This document shows, piece by piece, positions 1 through 5,996 of a DNA stretch of 9,277 nt. The DNA is from Casp-actino8 sp039800005. Lineage in GTDB: Bacteria > Actinomycetota > Acidimicrobiia > Acidimicrobiales > Ilumatobacteraceae. Location: the NCBI GenBank assembly GCA_039800005.1, contig JBDLRN010000042.1, positions 1 through 9,277 of the forward strand, written 5' to 3'. The notes below the pieces were generated by a model, which did no database searches, was not told where the DNA came from, and was given only the letters and a program-made list of their open reading frames with translations. A program made the position numbers and the translations under genes. Position 1 is the stretch's first letter; every line of letters begins with the position of its first letter.

Positions 1-37
1 GAGGACCCGGATGAGAGGACTGCTGGTAGGTACTCAT
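1..37 (-). CDS. Probable N-terminus of a gene truncated by the window start
   Basis: On the minus strand an ATG (complement of 35-37) opens a frame that stays open to the window edge. It gives about 12 residues reading MSTYQQSSHPGP. A GGAG Shine-Dalgarno-like motif lies six bases upstream of the ATG, which is the main reason to call a start here. The Gln/Ser/Pro-rich beginning resembles the disordered N-terminal tails of many actinobacterial membrane proteins, but twelve residues cannot identify a family. It lies downstream of, and in the same direction as, the tRNA-Ser gene. It could be a chance start. Confidence 0.35.
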   Translation of the reverse strand, partial: MSTYQQSSHPGP

Positions 38-123
38 TCCCCGCTCCACGGCTGACGCCATCGGTCAGTGTGGTCGGATCGTCACGCAATCGCAACAAAG
101 CGACTCGTGAGCAGGGACGACTC

Positions 124-217
124 TGGCGGAGAGGGTGGGATTTGAACCCACGGACCCCTTTTAGGAGGTCAACGTCTTAGCAGGACGTCCCGTTCAACCA
201 GGCTCCGGCACCTCTCC
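124..217 (-). tRNA. tRNA-Ser(GCU)
   Basis: The reverse complement folds into a class II tRNA. The acceptor stem is GGAGAGG/CCTCTCC, with a D arm, an anticodon stem ACGTC/GACGT closing loop CTGCTAA (anticodon GCT, reading AGC/AGU), a long variable arm, and a T arm GTGGG-TTCAAAT-CCCAC. The discriminator is G73, as expected for serine tRNAs, and CCA is encoded (complement of 124-126). The mature 5' end is at 217. Confidence 0.97.
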
Positions 218-229
218 CTGGCTCGCCCG

Positions 230-235
230 AGTGTA
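230..235 (-). promoter_or_regulatory. Candidate -10 element for tRNA-Ser(GCU)
   Basis: The minus strand reads TACACT here, matching the actinobacterial TANNNT -10 pattern. It would start transcription about six bases upstream of the mature tRNA 5' end. No convincing -35 hexamer is visible 16-18 bases further upstream, so the call rests on the -10 and its position. Confidence 0.35.
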
Positions 236-340
236 GCGGTGGAAGGGGTGAGCCCATCAGGGCGTGGGTGGGCTGGGGATCGGCCGCCGGGCGCCCGTCT
301 GTCGATCGACTAAGCGCCGGTTGTTTCACTGCGACGCACG

Positions 341-417
341 AGTCGCGCTAGTTGTGAGGTCGCTAGTTGTGAGGTCGCTAGTTGTGATGTCGCAAGTGGT
401 GATGTCATAGCGCGACT
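341..417. repeat. Perfect 10-bp inverted repeat enclosing tandem repeats
   Basis: AGTCGCGCTA at 341-350 is the exact reverse complement of TAGCGCGACT at 408-417. The arms enclose almost all of a four-copy 15-bp tandem array; the left arm overlaps the first copy by five bases. As single strand the arms could pair and display the array in a large loop. In duplex form it looks like an element boundary or a protein-binding array. No T-run follows, so a simple terminator is unlikely. Confidence 0.75.
346..405 (+). repeat. Four tandem copies of a 15-bp repeat
   Basis: Consecutive units occupy 346-360, 361-375, 376-390 and 391-405. The first two are identical (CGCTAGTTGTGAGGT). The third differs at one base (GATGT for GAGGT). 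The fourth keeps that change and has two more. The graded decay suggests stepwise duplication. The period of 15 bp is about 1.5 helical turns, so neighbouring copies lie on alternating faces of the helix. Confidence 0.9.
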
Positions 418-457
418 GACTCACGCCAACAATTTTGAAATTTGTTGTGCGACGACG

Positions 458-485
458 TTGTTGTGCAACACCCTCGCGGTATGTT
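458..485 (+). promoter_or_regulatory. Candidate promoter of the HNH gene
   Basis: TTGTTG (458-463) is separated by 16 bases from TATGTT (480-485), which fits TANNNT. It lies just downstream of the only AT-rich patch in the region. Transcription would start near 492, leaving a leader of about 80 bases before the GTG at 574. This is pattern matching only. Confidence 0.35.
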
Positions 486-495
486 TCGTGCACGA
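486..495. promoter_or_regulatory. 10-bp palindrome at the predicted start site of the HNH promoter
   Basis: TCGTGCACGA is a perfect palindrome immediately after the candidate -10 element, overlapping the expected transcription start. That is a classic operator position for a dimeric repressor. No repressor gene is nearby, and a chance palindrome of this length is not rare in GC-rich DNA. Confidence 0.25.
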
Positions 496-573
496 CTTCC
501 CGTCGAGATCGATGTTCATTACTTCATCGTGGTGACGTCTCCGAGAACTGTGTTTTCGTGAAGGGAGGTTGTT

Positions 574-1800
574 GTGTTTGCGGGTTCTGTTTCTGGGTTG
601 TCGGCCGATGAGGTTCGTTGCCGGTTGGCGGAGATCAAGGTCGAGCGTGCTCGGTTGGATGCTGAGGAAGCGTCGCTGGTGGCGCGTCTGGGTGTGTTGG
701 CTGGTGAGCGGTCGTCGAGTGTGGTCCCGGAGTTCGAAGTGAGCCATTTCGGTGGGTTGCGGGGTCGGGAGGCGTCGCGGGTGGTGCAACGAGCCGACAT
801 GTTGGGTGTGTTGCCCGAGTTCGGTTCGGCGTTGGCGGCTGGGTCGATCGTGGCTGGTCATGTCGACGTGTTGGCCGACACGGTGAAAAAGGTGTCGGAG
901 GTGGATCGTGATCGGGTGTTGGCCGAAGCCGACGCTCTGTTGCGGTCGGCGCGCCGGCTCAGTGTCGATCAGTTCGCCAAGCATGTTCGCTCCGAAGTGA
1001 CCCGTTTGTCGGCTGACCGGGGGTTGGGGGTGTTCGAACGGCAGCGTCGGGCGACGTTTCTGAAGGTGTGGAACGACGTCGACGGGATGATTCATCTGCG
1101 TGGCGCGTTCGACCCGGAGCGTGGTTCGGTGTTGTTGTCCAGGTTGGAGCAGCGGGTCGAAGCGATGTTTCATTCCGGGGATCGGGAGGTGTCGGTCGAG
1201 GTCGGTCCGGGTGTCGAACCCAACGACCACCGCCGCGCTCTCGCCCTTGTGGCCAGCGTGAACGGCGCCGGAAACCTGAATGGAGATACGACTCAAACCT
1301 CGGTGTTCTCGAGCACGGGATGTGTGCCGCGAGCCGAGATCGTGGTGCATGTCGCGCTCGATCAGCTCACCGGCGTCTGCGACGACGTCGAGACGATCAC
1401 CAGCCAGCCCATCGCGACTCAACATGGAGTGGAGTTGCCGGTCGAGACGGTCCGCCGTCTGGCGTGTGACGCCGACATCATCCCGGTGGTGTTGAACGGT
1501 CAGGGAGTCCCGATCGATGTGGGGCGGGCGAAACGTTTGGCGACTGCGCATCAACGACGAGCATTGGGGGCGTTCTACGACTCGTGTGCGATTCCCGAGT
1601 GTCAGGTGAAGTTCGCGCAGTGCGAACCGCATCACATCGAGTACTGGGAGAACGGTGGCGCGACCGACATGAACAATCTGGTTCCGTTGTGTTCCCGGCA
1701 TCATCACGCCGCTCATGAGGGTGGTTGGAGACTCCGACTCGACCCCGACACCCGAGAACTCACGATCGATCTTCCGGTCGGCACCCGTCACGGCCCCTGA
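574..1800 (+). CDS. DUF222 / HNH endonuclease domain protein (REP13E12 family)
   Basis: A 408-residue protein of the 13E12 repeat family that is abundant in actinobacteria. The N-terminus (about residues 12-45) is a charged helix, followed by the long DUF222 region to about residue 320 and a C-terminal HNH nuclease domain. In the latter, CAIPEC (C338, C343), H353-H354, the asparagines of the DMNN segment, C373 and the HHH run 376-378 form the zinc and metal-binding beta-beta-alpha fold. All key residues look intact, so it should be a functional nuclease. The start is the GTG preceded by AAGGGAGG (561-568) five bases upstream, a strong site. Leucine is often TTG and the coding strand is T-rich in its first half, unlike neighbouring genes, which hints at separate ancestry. 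It lies between two tRNA-Ser genes on the opposite strand. In mycobacteria REP13E12 copies serve as integration sites for the phiRv1 prophage. The biological role of the family is not established. Confidence 0.9.
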   Translation: MFAGSVSGLSADEVRCRLAEIKVERARLDAEEASLVARLGVLAGERSSSVVPEFEVSHFGGLRGREASRVVQRADMLGVLPEFGSALAAGSIVAGHVDVLADTVKKVSEVDRDRVLAEADALLRSARRLSVDQFAKHVRSEVTRLSADRGLGVFERQRRATFLKVWNDVDGMIHLRGAFDPERGSVLLSRLEQRVEAMFHSGDREVSVEVGPGVEPNDHRRALALVASVNGAGNLNGDTTQTSVFSSTGCVPRAEIVVHVALDQLTGVCDDVETITSQPIATQHGVELPVETVRRLACDADIIPVVLNGQGVPIDVGRAKRLATAHQRRALGAFYDSCAIPECQVKFAQCEPHHIEYWENGGATDMNNLVPLCSRHHHAAHEGGWRLRLDPDTRELTIDLPVGTRHGP

Positions 1801-1815
1801 CGGGCCGGCTCGTAC

Positions 1816-1903
1816 TGGCGGAACGGGAGGGATTCGAACCCCCGGGCCCTTTCGAGCCGGCCGCTTTCAAGGCGGCTGCATTTGTCCGCTCTGCCACCGT
1901 TCC
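1816..1903 (-). tRNA. tRNA-Ser(UGA)
   Basis: The reverse complement folds as a class II tRNA: acceptor GGAACGG/CCGTTCC, anticodon stem GCCGC/GCGGC with loop CTTGAAA (anticodon TGA, reading UCA), a long variable arm, and a T arm closed by GGGGG/CCCTC with one G-T pair. Discriminator G73 and an encoded CCA (complement of 1816-1818) are present. Its 3' end is 15 bases from the stop of the convergent HNH gene. A TAGCCT at 1911-1916 on the minus strand could be its own -10, but read-through from the dehydrogenase gene 48 bases upstream is equally possible. Confidence 0.97.
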
Positions 1904-1951
1904 GGAGTCGAGGCTAGCGACTGTCCGCAGGGGATCTCCGGGTGGTCACGC

Positions 1952-2839
1952 TCACGGCGCGATACGAACACCGAACATGCGCTCGAACTCGGCGTAGTAG
2001 TCGGCGTCGTCCTCGAACGCACCCAACGCGACCCATTCGGCGTCGGTCATCGTCTCGTGTCGCGACAAGATCTCTGGGCCACCCCAACTCACGGGGTAGC
2101 GCAGGCGCGGCGTGTCGGTGCGGATGGCGTGCAGGATCACGGCACCCACTTCGAACGGATCGGTCGCCTGCGCCATGCCGGCCGCGTAGAACTGGAAAAG
2201 ACGTCGATAGTGGGCGTCGTACGCACCACTCGAATTCGGTGCATCCACGTTCTTGGCGAAGATCGCCGACTTCGTGATCCCGGGCTCGACAATCGCCACC
2301 CGAATGTTCCACGGCGCGAGTTCCTGCGCGAGCCCTTCCGACATCGCTTCGAGAGCCCACTTCGACGCAACGTACGGGGCCTGTGCAAGGGCGGCGAAAC
2401 GACCCACCACCGACGACACGTTGACGATCGTGCCCGCCGATCGGGCGCGCATTCCTGGCAACACGGCCTGCACGCAACGCACCGCACCACAGAGGTTGAT
2501 GTTCATCACCTCGTGATACAGCGAGGGCGGGCATTCTTCGATCACCGCGTTGCCACCCACACCGGCGTTGTTCACCAACACGTCGATCACGGGTGAGAGT
2601 TCGTGAATCCGAGCAAAACCATTGGTGACACTCGCGTCGTCGGTGATGTCGAGCTCGATCCACTCGATCGAGACACCGGCCTCGTCGGCCATCTGCTGGG
2701 CCTTCACGGTCTTGTCGAGGCTGCGCACCGTGCCGAACACTCGATACCCGTTCGCGGCCAGGTGAATGGCCGTCGCCCGACCGATTCCCGAGTTGGCCCC
2801 GGTCACGACTGCTGACTGTGCACTTGTCTTCTCGCCCAT
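1952..2839 (-). CDS. Short-chain dehydrogenase/reductase (classical SDR)
   Basis: A 295-residue NAD(P)-dependent oxidoreductase with a Rossmann fold. Visible motifs are the cofactor loop TGANSGIG (residues 13-20), D64 in LDITDD, NNAG (90-93), N115 after the long helix, catalytic S143, and the Y156-x-x-x-K160 pair in YVASK. The PG motif (EPGITK, about 185-190) follows strand six. R39 after strand two hints at NADP(H) preference. The C-terminal 90 residues form a substrate-binding cap with no recognised specificity, so the substrate is unknown. The length fits the oxidoreductase SDR group related to retinol and 3-oxoacyl reductases. Only 22 bases separate it from the pheA stop codon, suggesting one transcript. 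No clear Shine-Dalgarno precedes the ATG, which agrees with translation from a polycistronic message but leaves the start slightly uncertain. Confidence 0.9.
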   Translation of the reverse strand: MGEKTSAQSAVVTGANSGIGRATAIHLAANGYRVFGTVRSLDKTVKAQQMADEAGVSIEWIELDITDDASVTNGFARIHELSPVIDVLVNNAGVGGNAVIEECPPSLYHEVMNINLCGAVRCVQAVLPGMRARSAGTIVNVSSVVGRFAALAQAPYVASKWALEAMSEGLAQELAPWNIRVAIVEPGITKSAIFAKNVDAPNSSGAYDAHYRRLFQFYAAGMAQATDPFEVGAVILHAIRTDTPRLRYPVSWGGPEILSRHETMTDAEWVALGAFEDDADYYAEFERMFGVRIAP

Positions 2840-2861
2840 GCGGGAAGGGTAGTTCTGGCTC

Positions 2862-3824
2862 TCAGTCGATGTTTGCTCGAAGGGTCTCGACCCAGTCGTC
2901 GGCCTGACGCCAACGGGTGTCGGCGTGCTCGCGGGCCGTGTGGCTCGCTTCGCCGGCGGCCGGATACGAACCGAGGAACTTCACCGCGGCCTGTTTGGCG
3001 TGCAACGAACGCAAAGCGTCGGCCACCAACTCGTCGGCGATGTGACCGTCCATGTACATGACGAAGCAGTAGTCGCCGAGGCCGCCGTCCTTGGTGGGAC
3101 GCGACAGAAGATTGTTGATGTTGATGCGACGCGCGGCGAACTCTTGGAGAATCGAGATGAGGCTGCCGGGTTCGTCGGCTCGCTGGTACACCACGATGCC
3201 GGTGCGATCGTGGCCGGTGGGTGCCGGAACACGGTCACGCCCCACCATCACGAACCGGGTCTGATTGCCGCGGTGATCCTCGATGTTGCTCGCCAACACC
3301 TCGAGGCCGTACAACGATGCCGCGTTGCGGGGGGCGATGGCGGCAACGGTGCGATCGCCGGTGTCGCGACTTCTCTCGGCCACGGTCTTCGCGGCGTCGG
3401 CTGTGCTGTTCGCGGCGCGTACCTCGGCGTCGGGAAGGTTCTCCCGGAGGTAACGGTGACATTGCGCGGTGGCGACAGGGATCGACAGCACGGTGGTGAT
3501 GTCGGCCAGCCGCACACCGGGTACGCCGACCAGACAATGCTCGATGTCGACCACGATCTCGCGCTGAATGAGCAGGTCGTAGTCGAACGACAACGCGTCT
3601 TGAGTGAAGTTGACCGTTCCCTCGATGGAGTTCTCGATGGGGACGACCCCCACGTCGACGGTGCCTTCGGCGACTGCGTCGAGGACGTCGGGCACGGTTC
3701 GGAAGGCGACGAGCTCGCCGGCAGCCAGGTCGGCCTGTGAACGCACGGCCTGTTCGGTGAAGGTGCCGAACGGACCGAAGAACCCCACACGCAACGGGGA
3801 GGCGGGGGCGTTCTGGGCGTTCAC
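2862..3824 (-). CDS. pheA: Prephenate dehydratase with C-terminal ACT domain
   Basis: This enzyme converts prephenate to phenylpyruvate, the committed step of phenylalanine synthesis, in the cytoplasm. From the GTG at 3824 the protein has 320 residues, normal for the monofunctional enzyme. The catalytic part starts with GFFGPFGTFTEQA (14-26), then VPIENSIEGTV (61-71), the substrate-binding NST (139-141) and the essential TRF (189-191). The ACT regulatory domain begins near 208 (GIVVYQ) and includes PGSL (219-222) and LLSRP (239-243), the positions of the usual GAL and ESRP phenylalanine-binding motifs. The Glu of ESRP is Leu240 here. A tail of about 30 residues follows the ACT fold. The frame is open for 62 codons upstream, but that extension is Arg/Pro-rich, runs into larB and has no family similarity, so the GTG before NAQNAP is preferred. 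No good Shine-Dalgarno is seen. Confidence 0.95.
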   Translation of the reverse strand: MNAQNAPASPLRVGFFGPFGTFTEQAVRSQADLAAGELVAFRTVPDVLDAVAEGTVDVGVVPIENSIEGTVNFTQDALSFDYDLLIQREIVVDIEHCLVGVPGVRLADITTVLSIPVATAQCHRYLRENLPDAEVRAANSTADAAKTVAERSRDTGDRTVAAIAPRNAASLYGLEVLASNIEDHRGNQTRFVMVGRDRVPAPTGHDRTGIVVYQRADEPGSLISILQEFAARRININNLLSRPTKDGGLGDYCFVMYMDGHIADELVADALRSLHAKQAAVKFLGSYPAAGEASHTAREHADTRWRQADDWVETLRANID

Positions 3825-3863
3825 CCGCTCAAGGTTACGGCCGAGACCGGTCGTCGTGAGGAC

Positions 3864-3870
3864 GATTATC
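3864..3870. promoter_or_regulatory. Candidate shared -10 element between pheA and larB
   Basis: GATTATC on the plus strand reads GATAATC on the minus strand, so the same seven bases resemble a -10 box in both directions. This is the only AT-rich spot in the 71-base divergent gap. It would give a leader of about 34 bases for pheA and about 20 for larB. Neither strand has a clear -35. Confidence 0.3.
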
Positions 3871-3895
3871 CCGGTCGCCGTGCGAGGATGGGCGC

Positions 3896-4663
3896 GTGGA
3901 CGCCGAAGCTCTGCGACGACTGATCGACGACGTGGCCCAGGGTCGAGTCGCCCCCGATGACGCGGTCGGGGTCCTGTCTCGCTTGCCCTTCGCCGACGTG
4001 GGTGACGCACTGGTCGATCATCATCGTCACTTGCGGCAGGGTGCGCCCGAGGCGGTGTACGCGCCGGGTAAATCGCCCGAGCAGTGCGTGCGGATCGTCG
4101 GGGAATTGCTGGATCATGGCACGGGTGCGGTGTTGGTGACCCGCGCCGACGACGATCAGCGCAAAGCGCTCGAGGTCGCGCATGGCGCGGCCCTCACCGC
4201 AACGTCGTTCGCGCACACGTCGATGCTCTGGCGCGTTCCCGAACCGTGGTACACGGGCCGCATGCTCGTGGTGTCGGCCGGAACCGCCGACGTCCCGGTG
4301 GTCGACGAGTGCATCTTGTCGTTGCGGGCTCATGGAATCGAGCCACAGCGCATCACCGACGTCGGTGTCGCCGGGTTGCATCGTCTGCTCGCCCGCCTCG
4401 ACGACGTGATGGCCGCTGATGTCATCGTCGTGGTGGCCGGTATGGAAGGCGCGTTGGCGAGTGTGATCGGTGGACTGTCGGGCAAGCCGGTGATCGCCGT
4501 CCCGACGAGTGTGGGTTACGGATCAGGGCTCGACGGGGTGACGGCGTTGCTCGCCATGCACGCCACGTGCGCGAATGGTGTGGCCGTCGTGGGCATCGAC
4601 AACGGATACGGCGCAGCATGCGCAGCGGCGCGGATCGTGCGGGCGATGGGGAACCAGTCATGA
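3896..4663 (+). CDS. larB: LarB, pyridinium-3,5-biscarboxylic acid mononucleotide synthase
   Basis: LarB carries out the first step of nickel-pincer nucleotide (NPN) cofactor synthesis: it carboxylates the pyridinium ring of nicotinic acid adenine dinucleotide and cleaves off AMP. The 255-residue length is typical. The family pattern is clear: an N-terminal helical part, APGKSPEQ (56-63), then a PurE-like domain with SAGTADVPVVDE (127-138), VVVAGMEGALASVIGGL (178-194), PVIAVPTSVGYG (198-209) and IDNGYGAA (234-241). C225 in MHATCANG lines up with the cysteine (Cys221) that attacks the pyridinium ring in Lactiplantibacillus plantarum LarB. The GTG start has GAGGA at 3884-3888, seven bases upstream. 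Its stop overlaps the larC start as ATGA, indicating translational coupling. Confidence 0.93.
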   Translation: MDAEALRRLIDDVAQGRVAPDDAVGVLSRLPFADVGDALVDHHRHLRQGAPEAVYAPGKSPEQCVRIVGELLDHGTGAVLVTRADDDQRKALEVAHGAALTATSFAHTSMLWRVPEPWYTGRMLVVSAGTADVPVVDECILSLRAHGIEPQRITDVGVAGLHRLLARLDDVMAADVIVVVAGMEGALASVIGGLSGKPVIAVPTSVGYGSGLDGVTALLAMHATCANGVAVVGIDNGYGAACAAARIVRAMGNQS

Positions 4664-5892
4664 GTCGTGATTCGAGTCATGGCACGAGTCGCATCGCCTG
4701 GTTCAACTGCTCGGCCGGAGTGGCGGGAGACATGGTGTTGGCGTCGTTGGTCGACGCTGGAGCTGGCCATGTGGAGATCGCGGAGATTCTGAGCGGTCTC
4801 GACCTGCACGACTACGCGTTGACCTTCGAGCCGACGCAGCGGGCCGGCGTGTCGTCCACGCGAGCGATCGTGGTCGAGCACGTTCACGGTGATCACGAAG
4901 ATCACGGGCATCACGATCATCACGTTCACCATGAACACCGCTCCTGGCGCGACATCCGGGAGTTGATGACTCGGTCCGATCTGCCCGAGCGGGTGCGAGA
5001 TCGTGCGATTTCTGTGTTCCACGTTCTCGCCGACGTCGAGGCGAAGATCCACGGAGTGTCGATCGACGACGTCACGTTTCACGAGGTGGGCGCGGTCGAT
5101 TCGATCGTCGACATCGTGGGGGTGTGCGCGGCACTCGAGGTACTCGGGATCGAGCGCATCGTCTGCGGTCCGATCGGAACCGGTCACGGGACGATTCGCA
5201 CCCAGCACGGCGAGTTGCCCAATCCGTCGCCGGCGGTCGTCGCCTTGGCCGCACTGCGCAACGTGATGCTCACCGGTCTCGACGATCGCCGTGAGCTGGC
5301 GACGCCCACTGGTGTGGCGATCATGGTCGCGCTCGCCGAATCGTTCGGGCCGATCCCGACGATGAACGTGTCGGCTCGTGGGTTCGGTGCGGGCACGGCC
5401 GACATCGACGGTCGAGCCAACGTCGTTCAGGTGTTGGTGGGTGAGATTTCTGGCGAAGTGGCGAGCTCGGGCGAGAGTGTCCGTCTGCTCGAAGCCAACG
5501 TCGACGACGTGACCGGTGAGGTGCTGGCGCACACGATCTCGGCTCTTCTCACCGCTGGCGCTCACGACGCCTGGGCCACACCGATCGTGATGAAGAAGGG
5601 ACGTCCGGCCCACACCGTGCACGTGTTGTGCGATCCGGTGCTGACCGAACGGATCACACAGGTGCTGGTGGCCGAAACCGGCACCCTCGGTGTGCGGGGC
5701 ACGATCCTCGAGCGGTGGCCACAGGCGCGTTCCGAGACAACCGTGATGGTCGACGGACACGAGATCCGAGTGAAGGTGACCGCCGGTCGAGTGAAGGTCG
5801 AGCACGACGACGCCGCGCGTGCCGCGGCCGCTCTGGGTGTGCCGCTTCGTGAGATCCTCCGGCGTGCTGAGTCGGCGACTCTCGGCGTCTGA
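4660..5892 (+). CDS. larC: LarC, nickel insertase of NPN cofactor synthesis
   Basis: LarC inserts nickel into the dithio-mononucleotide made by LarE in a CTP-dependent cyclometallation. The protein has 410 residues from the ATG that overlaps the larB stop; GGGGA eight bases upstream supports it, and a longer in-frame ATG inside larB was discarded. Motifs: FNCSAGVAGDM (15-25), a histidine-rich loop (74-93, eleven His in twenty residues), FHEVGAVDSIVD (140-151), HGELPNPSPAV (183-193), PTG (216-218), GFGAGTAD (241-248), then the C-terminal part with LEANVDDVTGE (277-287), MKKGRPAH (311-318) and ETGTLGVR (339-346). In L. plantarum the two halves (LarC1, LarC2) are joined by programmed frameshifting; here they are one continuous frame joined by a Gly/Ser/Glu linker at about 261-275. 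The common Asp before the GDM loop is Asn16. larE and larA are not in the window. Confidence 0.94.
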   Translation: MSRDSSHGTSRIAWFNCSAGVAGDMVLASLVDAGAGHVEIAEILSGLDLHDYALTFEPTQRAGVSSTRAIVVEHVHGDHEDHGHHDHHVHHEHRSWRDIRELMTRSDLPERVRDRAISVFHVLADVEAKIHGVSIDDVTFHEVGAVDSIVDIVGVCAALEVLGIERIVCGPIGTGHGTIRTQHGELPNPSPAVVALAALRNVMLTGLDDRRELATPTGVAIMVALAESFGPIPTMNVSARGFGAGTADIDGRANVVQVLVGEISGEVASSGESVRLLEANVDDVTGEVLAHTISALLTAGAHDAWATPIVMKKGRPAHTVHVLCDPVLTERITQVLVAETGTLGVRGTILERWPQARSETTVMVDGHEIRVKVTAGRVKVEHDDAARAAAALGVPLREILRRAESATLGV

Positions 5893-5937
5893 CACCGATT
5901 TCTGAAGCGGGTTCGTCTCCTAAGGTGTTGCGAGTTG

Positions 5938-5994
5938 GTCATACGGTTTGCATCCACTCGGAAGGCTTGCGCTCGGGCGTGGATACGGTATGAC
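5938..5994 (+). promoter_or_regulatory. Inverted and direct repeats upstream of the metallopeptidase gene
   Basis: GTCATAC (5938-5944) pairs with GTATGAC (5988-5994), and inside it ATCCAC (5952-5957) pairs with GTGGAT (5979-5984). The heptamer ATACGGT also occurs twice in direct orientation (5941-5947 and 5983-5989). The second copy contains TACGGT, a TANNNT match ending seven bases before the GTG at 5997, which would place transcription start on the GTG itself. The arrangement could be an operator over a leaderless promoter or a weak hairpin; no -35 is convincing. Confidence 0.35.
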
Positions 5995-5996
5995 GA

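Larger units (their letters stand above)
218..573. other. Intergenic region between tRNA-Ser and the HNH gene
   Basis: No credible gene is seen in this stretch of about 350 bases. It holds the candidate tRNA promoter at its left edge, an unstructured GC-rich part to about 330, the repeat/inverted-repeat block at 341-417, an AT-rich patch at 427-447 (CAACAA and TTGTTG arms around an A/T core), a promoter-like site at 458-485, a 10-bp palindrome at 486-495, and the ribosome binding site of the HNH gene. The long antisense frame that enters it from the right is a shadow of the HNH gene. Confidence 0.6.

Noticed and set aside
346..405. A short CRISPR array
   Set aside because: The 15-bp units are directly adjacent with no spacers, the unit is too short, and no cas gene is present.
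421..1791. A 456-codon open frame on the minus strand opposite the HNH gene
   Set aside because: Its translation is Arg/His/Thr-rich without domain motifs, while the opposite strand encodes an intact DUF222/HNH protein with a strong ribosome binding site. This is a GC-rich shadow frame.
124..1903. Prophage or integrative element using tRNA-Ser as attachment site
   Set aside because: No integrase, no phage genes and no duplicated tRNA 3' end with flanking identity were seen. The two tRNAs have different sequences and anticodons.
1914..2663. A 249-codon minus-strand frame overlapping the dehydrogenase gene
   Set aside because: It is another frame of the same strand, Arg-rich with no motif, and the SDR frame carries all the cofactor and catalytic signatures.
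3825..4010. A 62-residue N-terminal extension of PheA
   Set aside because: The extension is Arg/Pro-rich, overlaps the start of the divergent larB gene and does not resemble prephenate dehydratases. The GTG at 3824 gives a normal-length protein.
4567..4659. An upstream in-frame start for larC inside larB
   Set aside because: It would add about 31 Arg-rich residues unrelated to LarC. The ATG at 4660 overlaps the larB stop and has a well-placed GGGGA.
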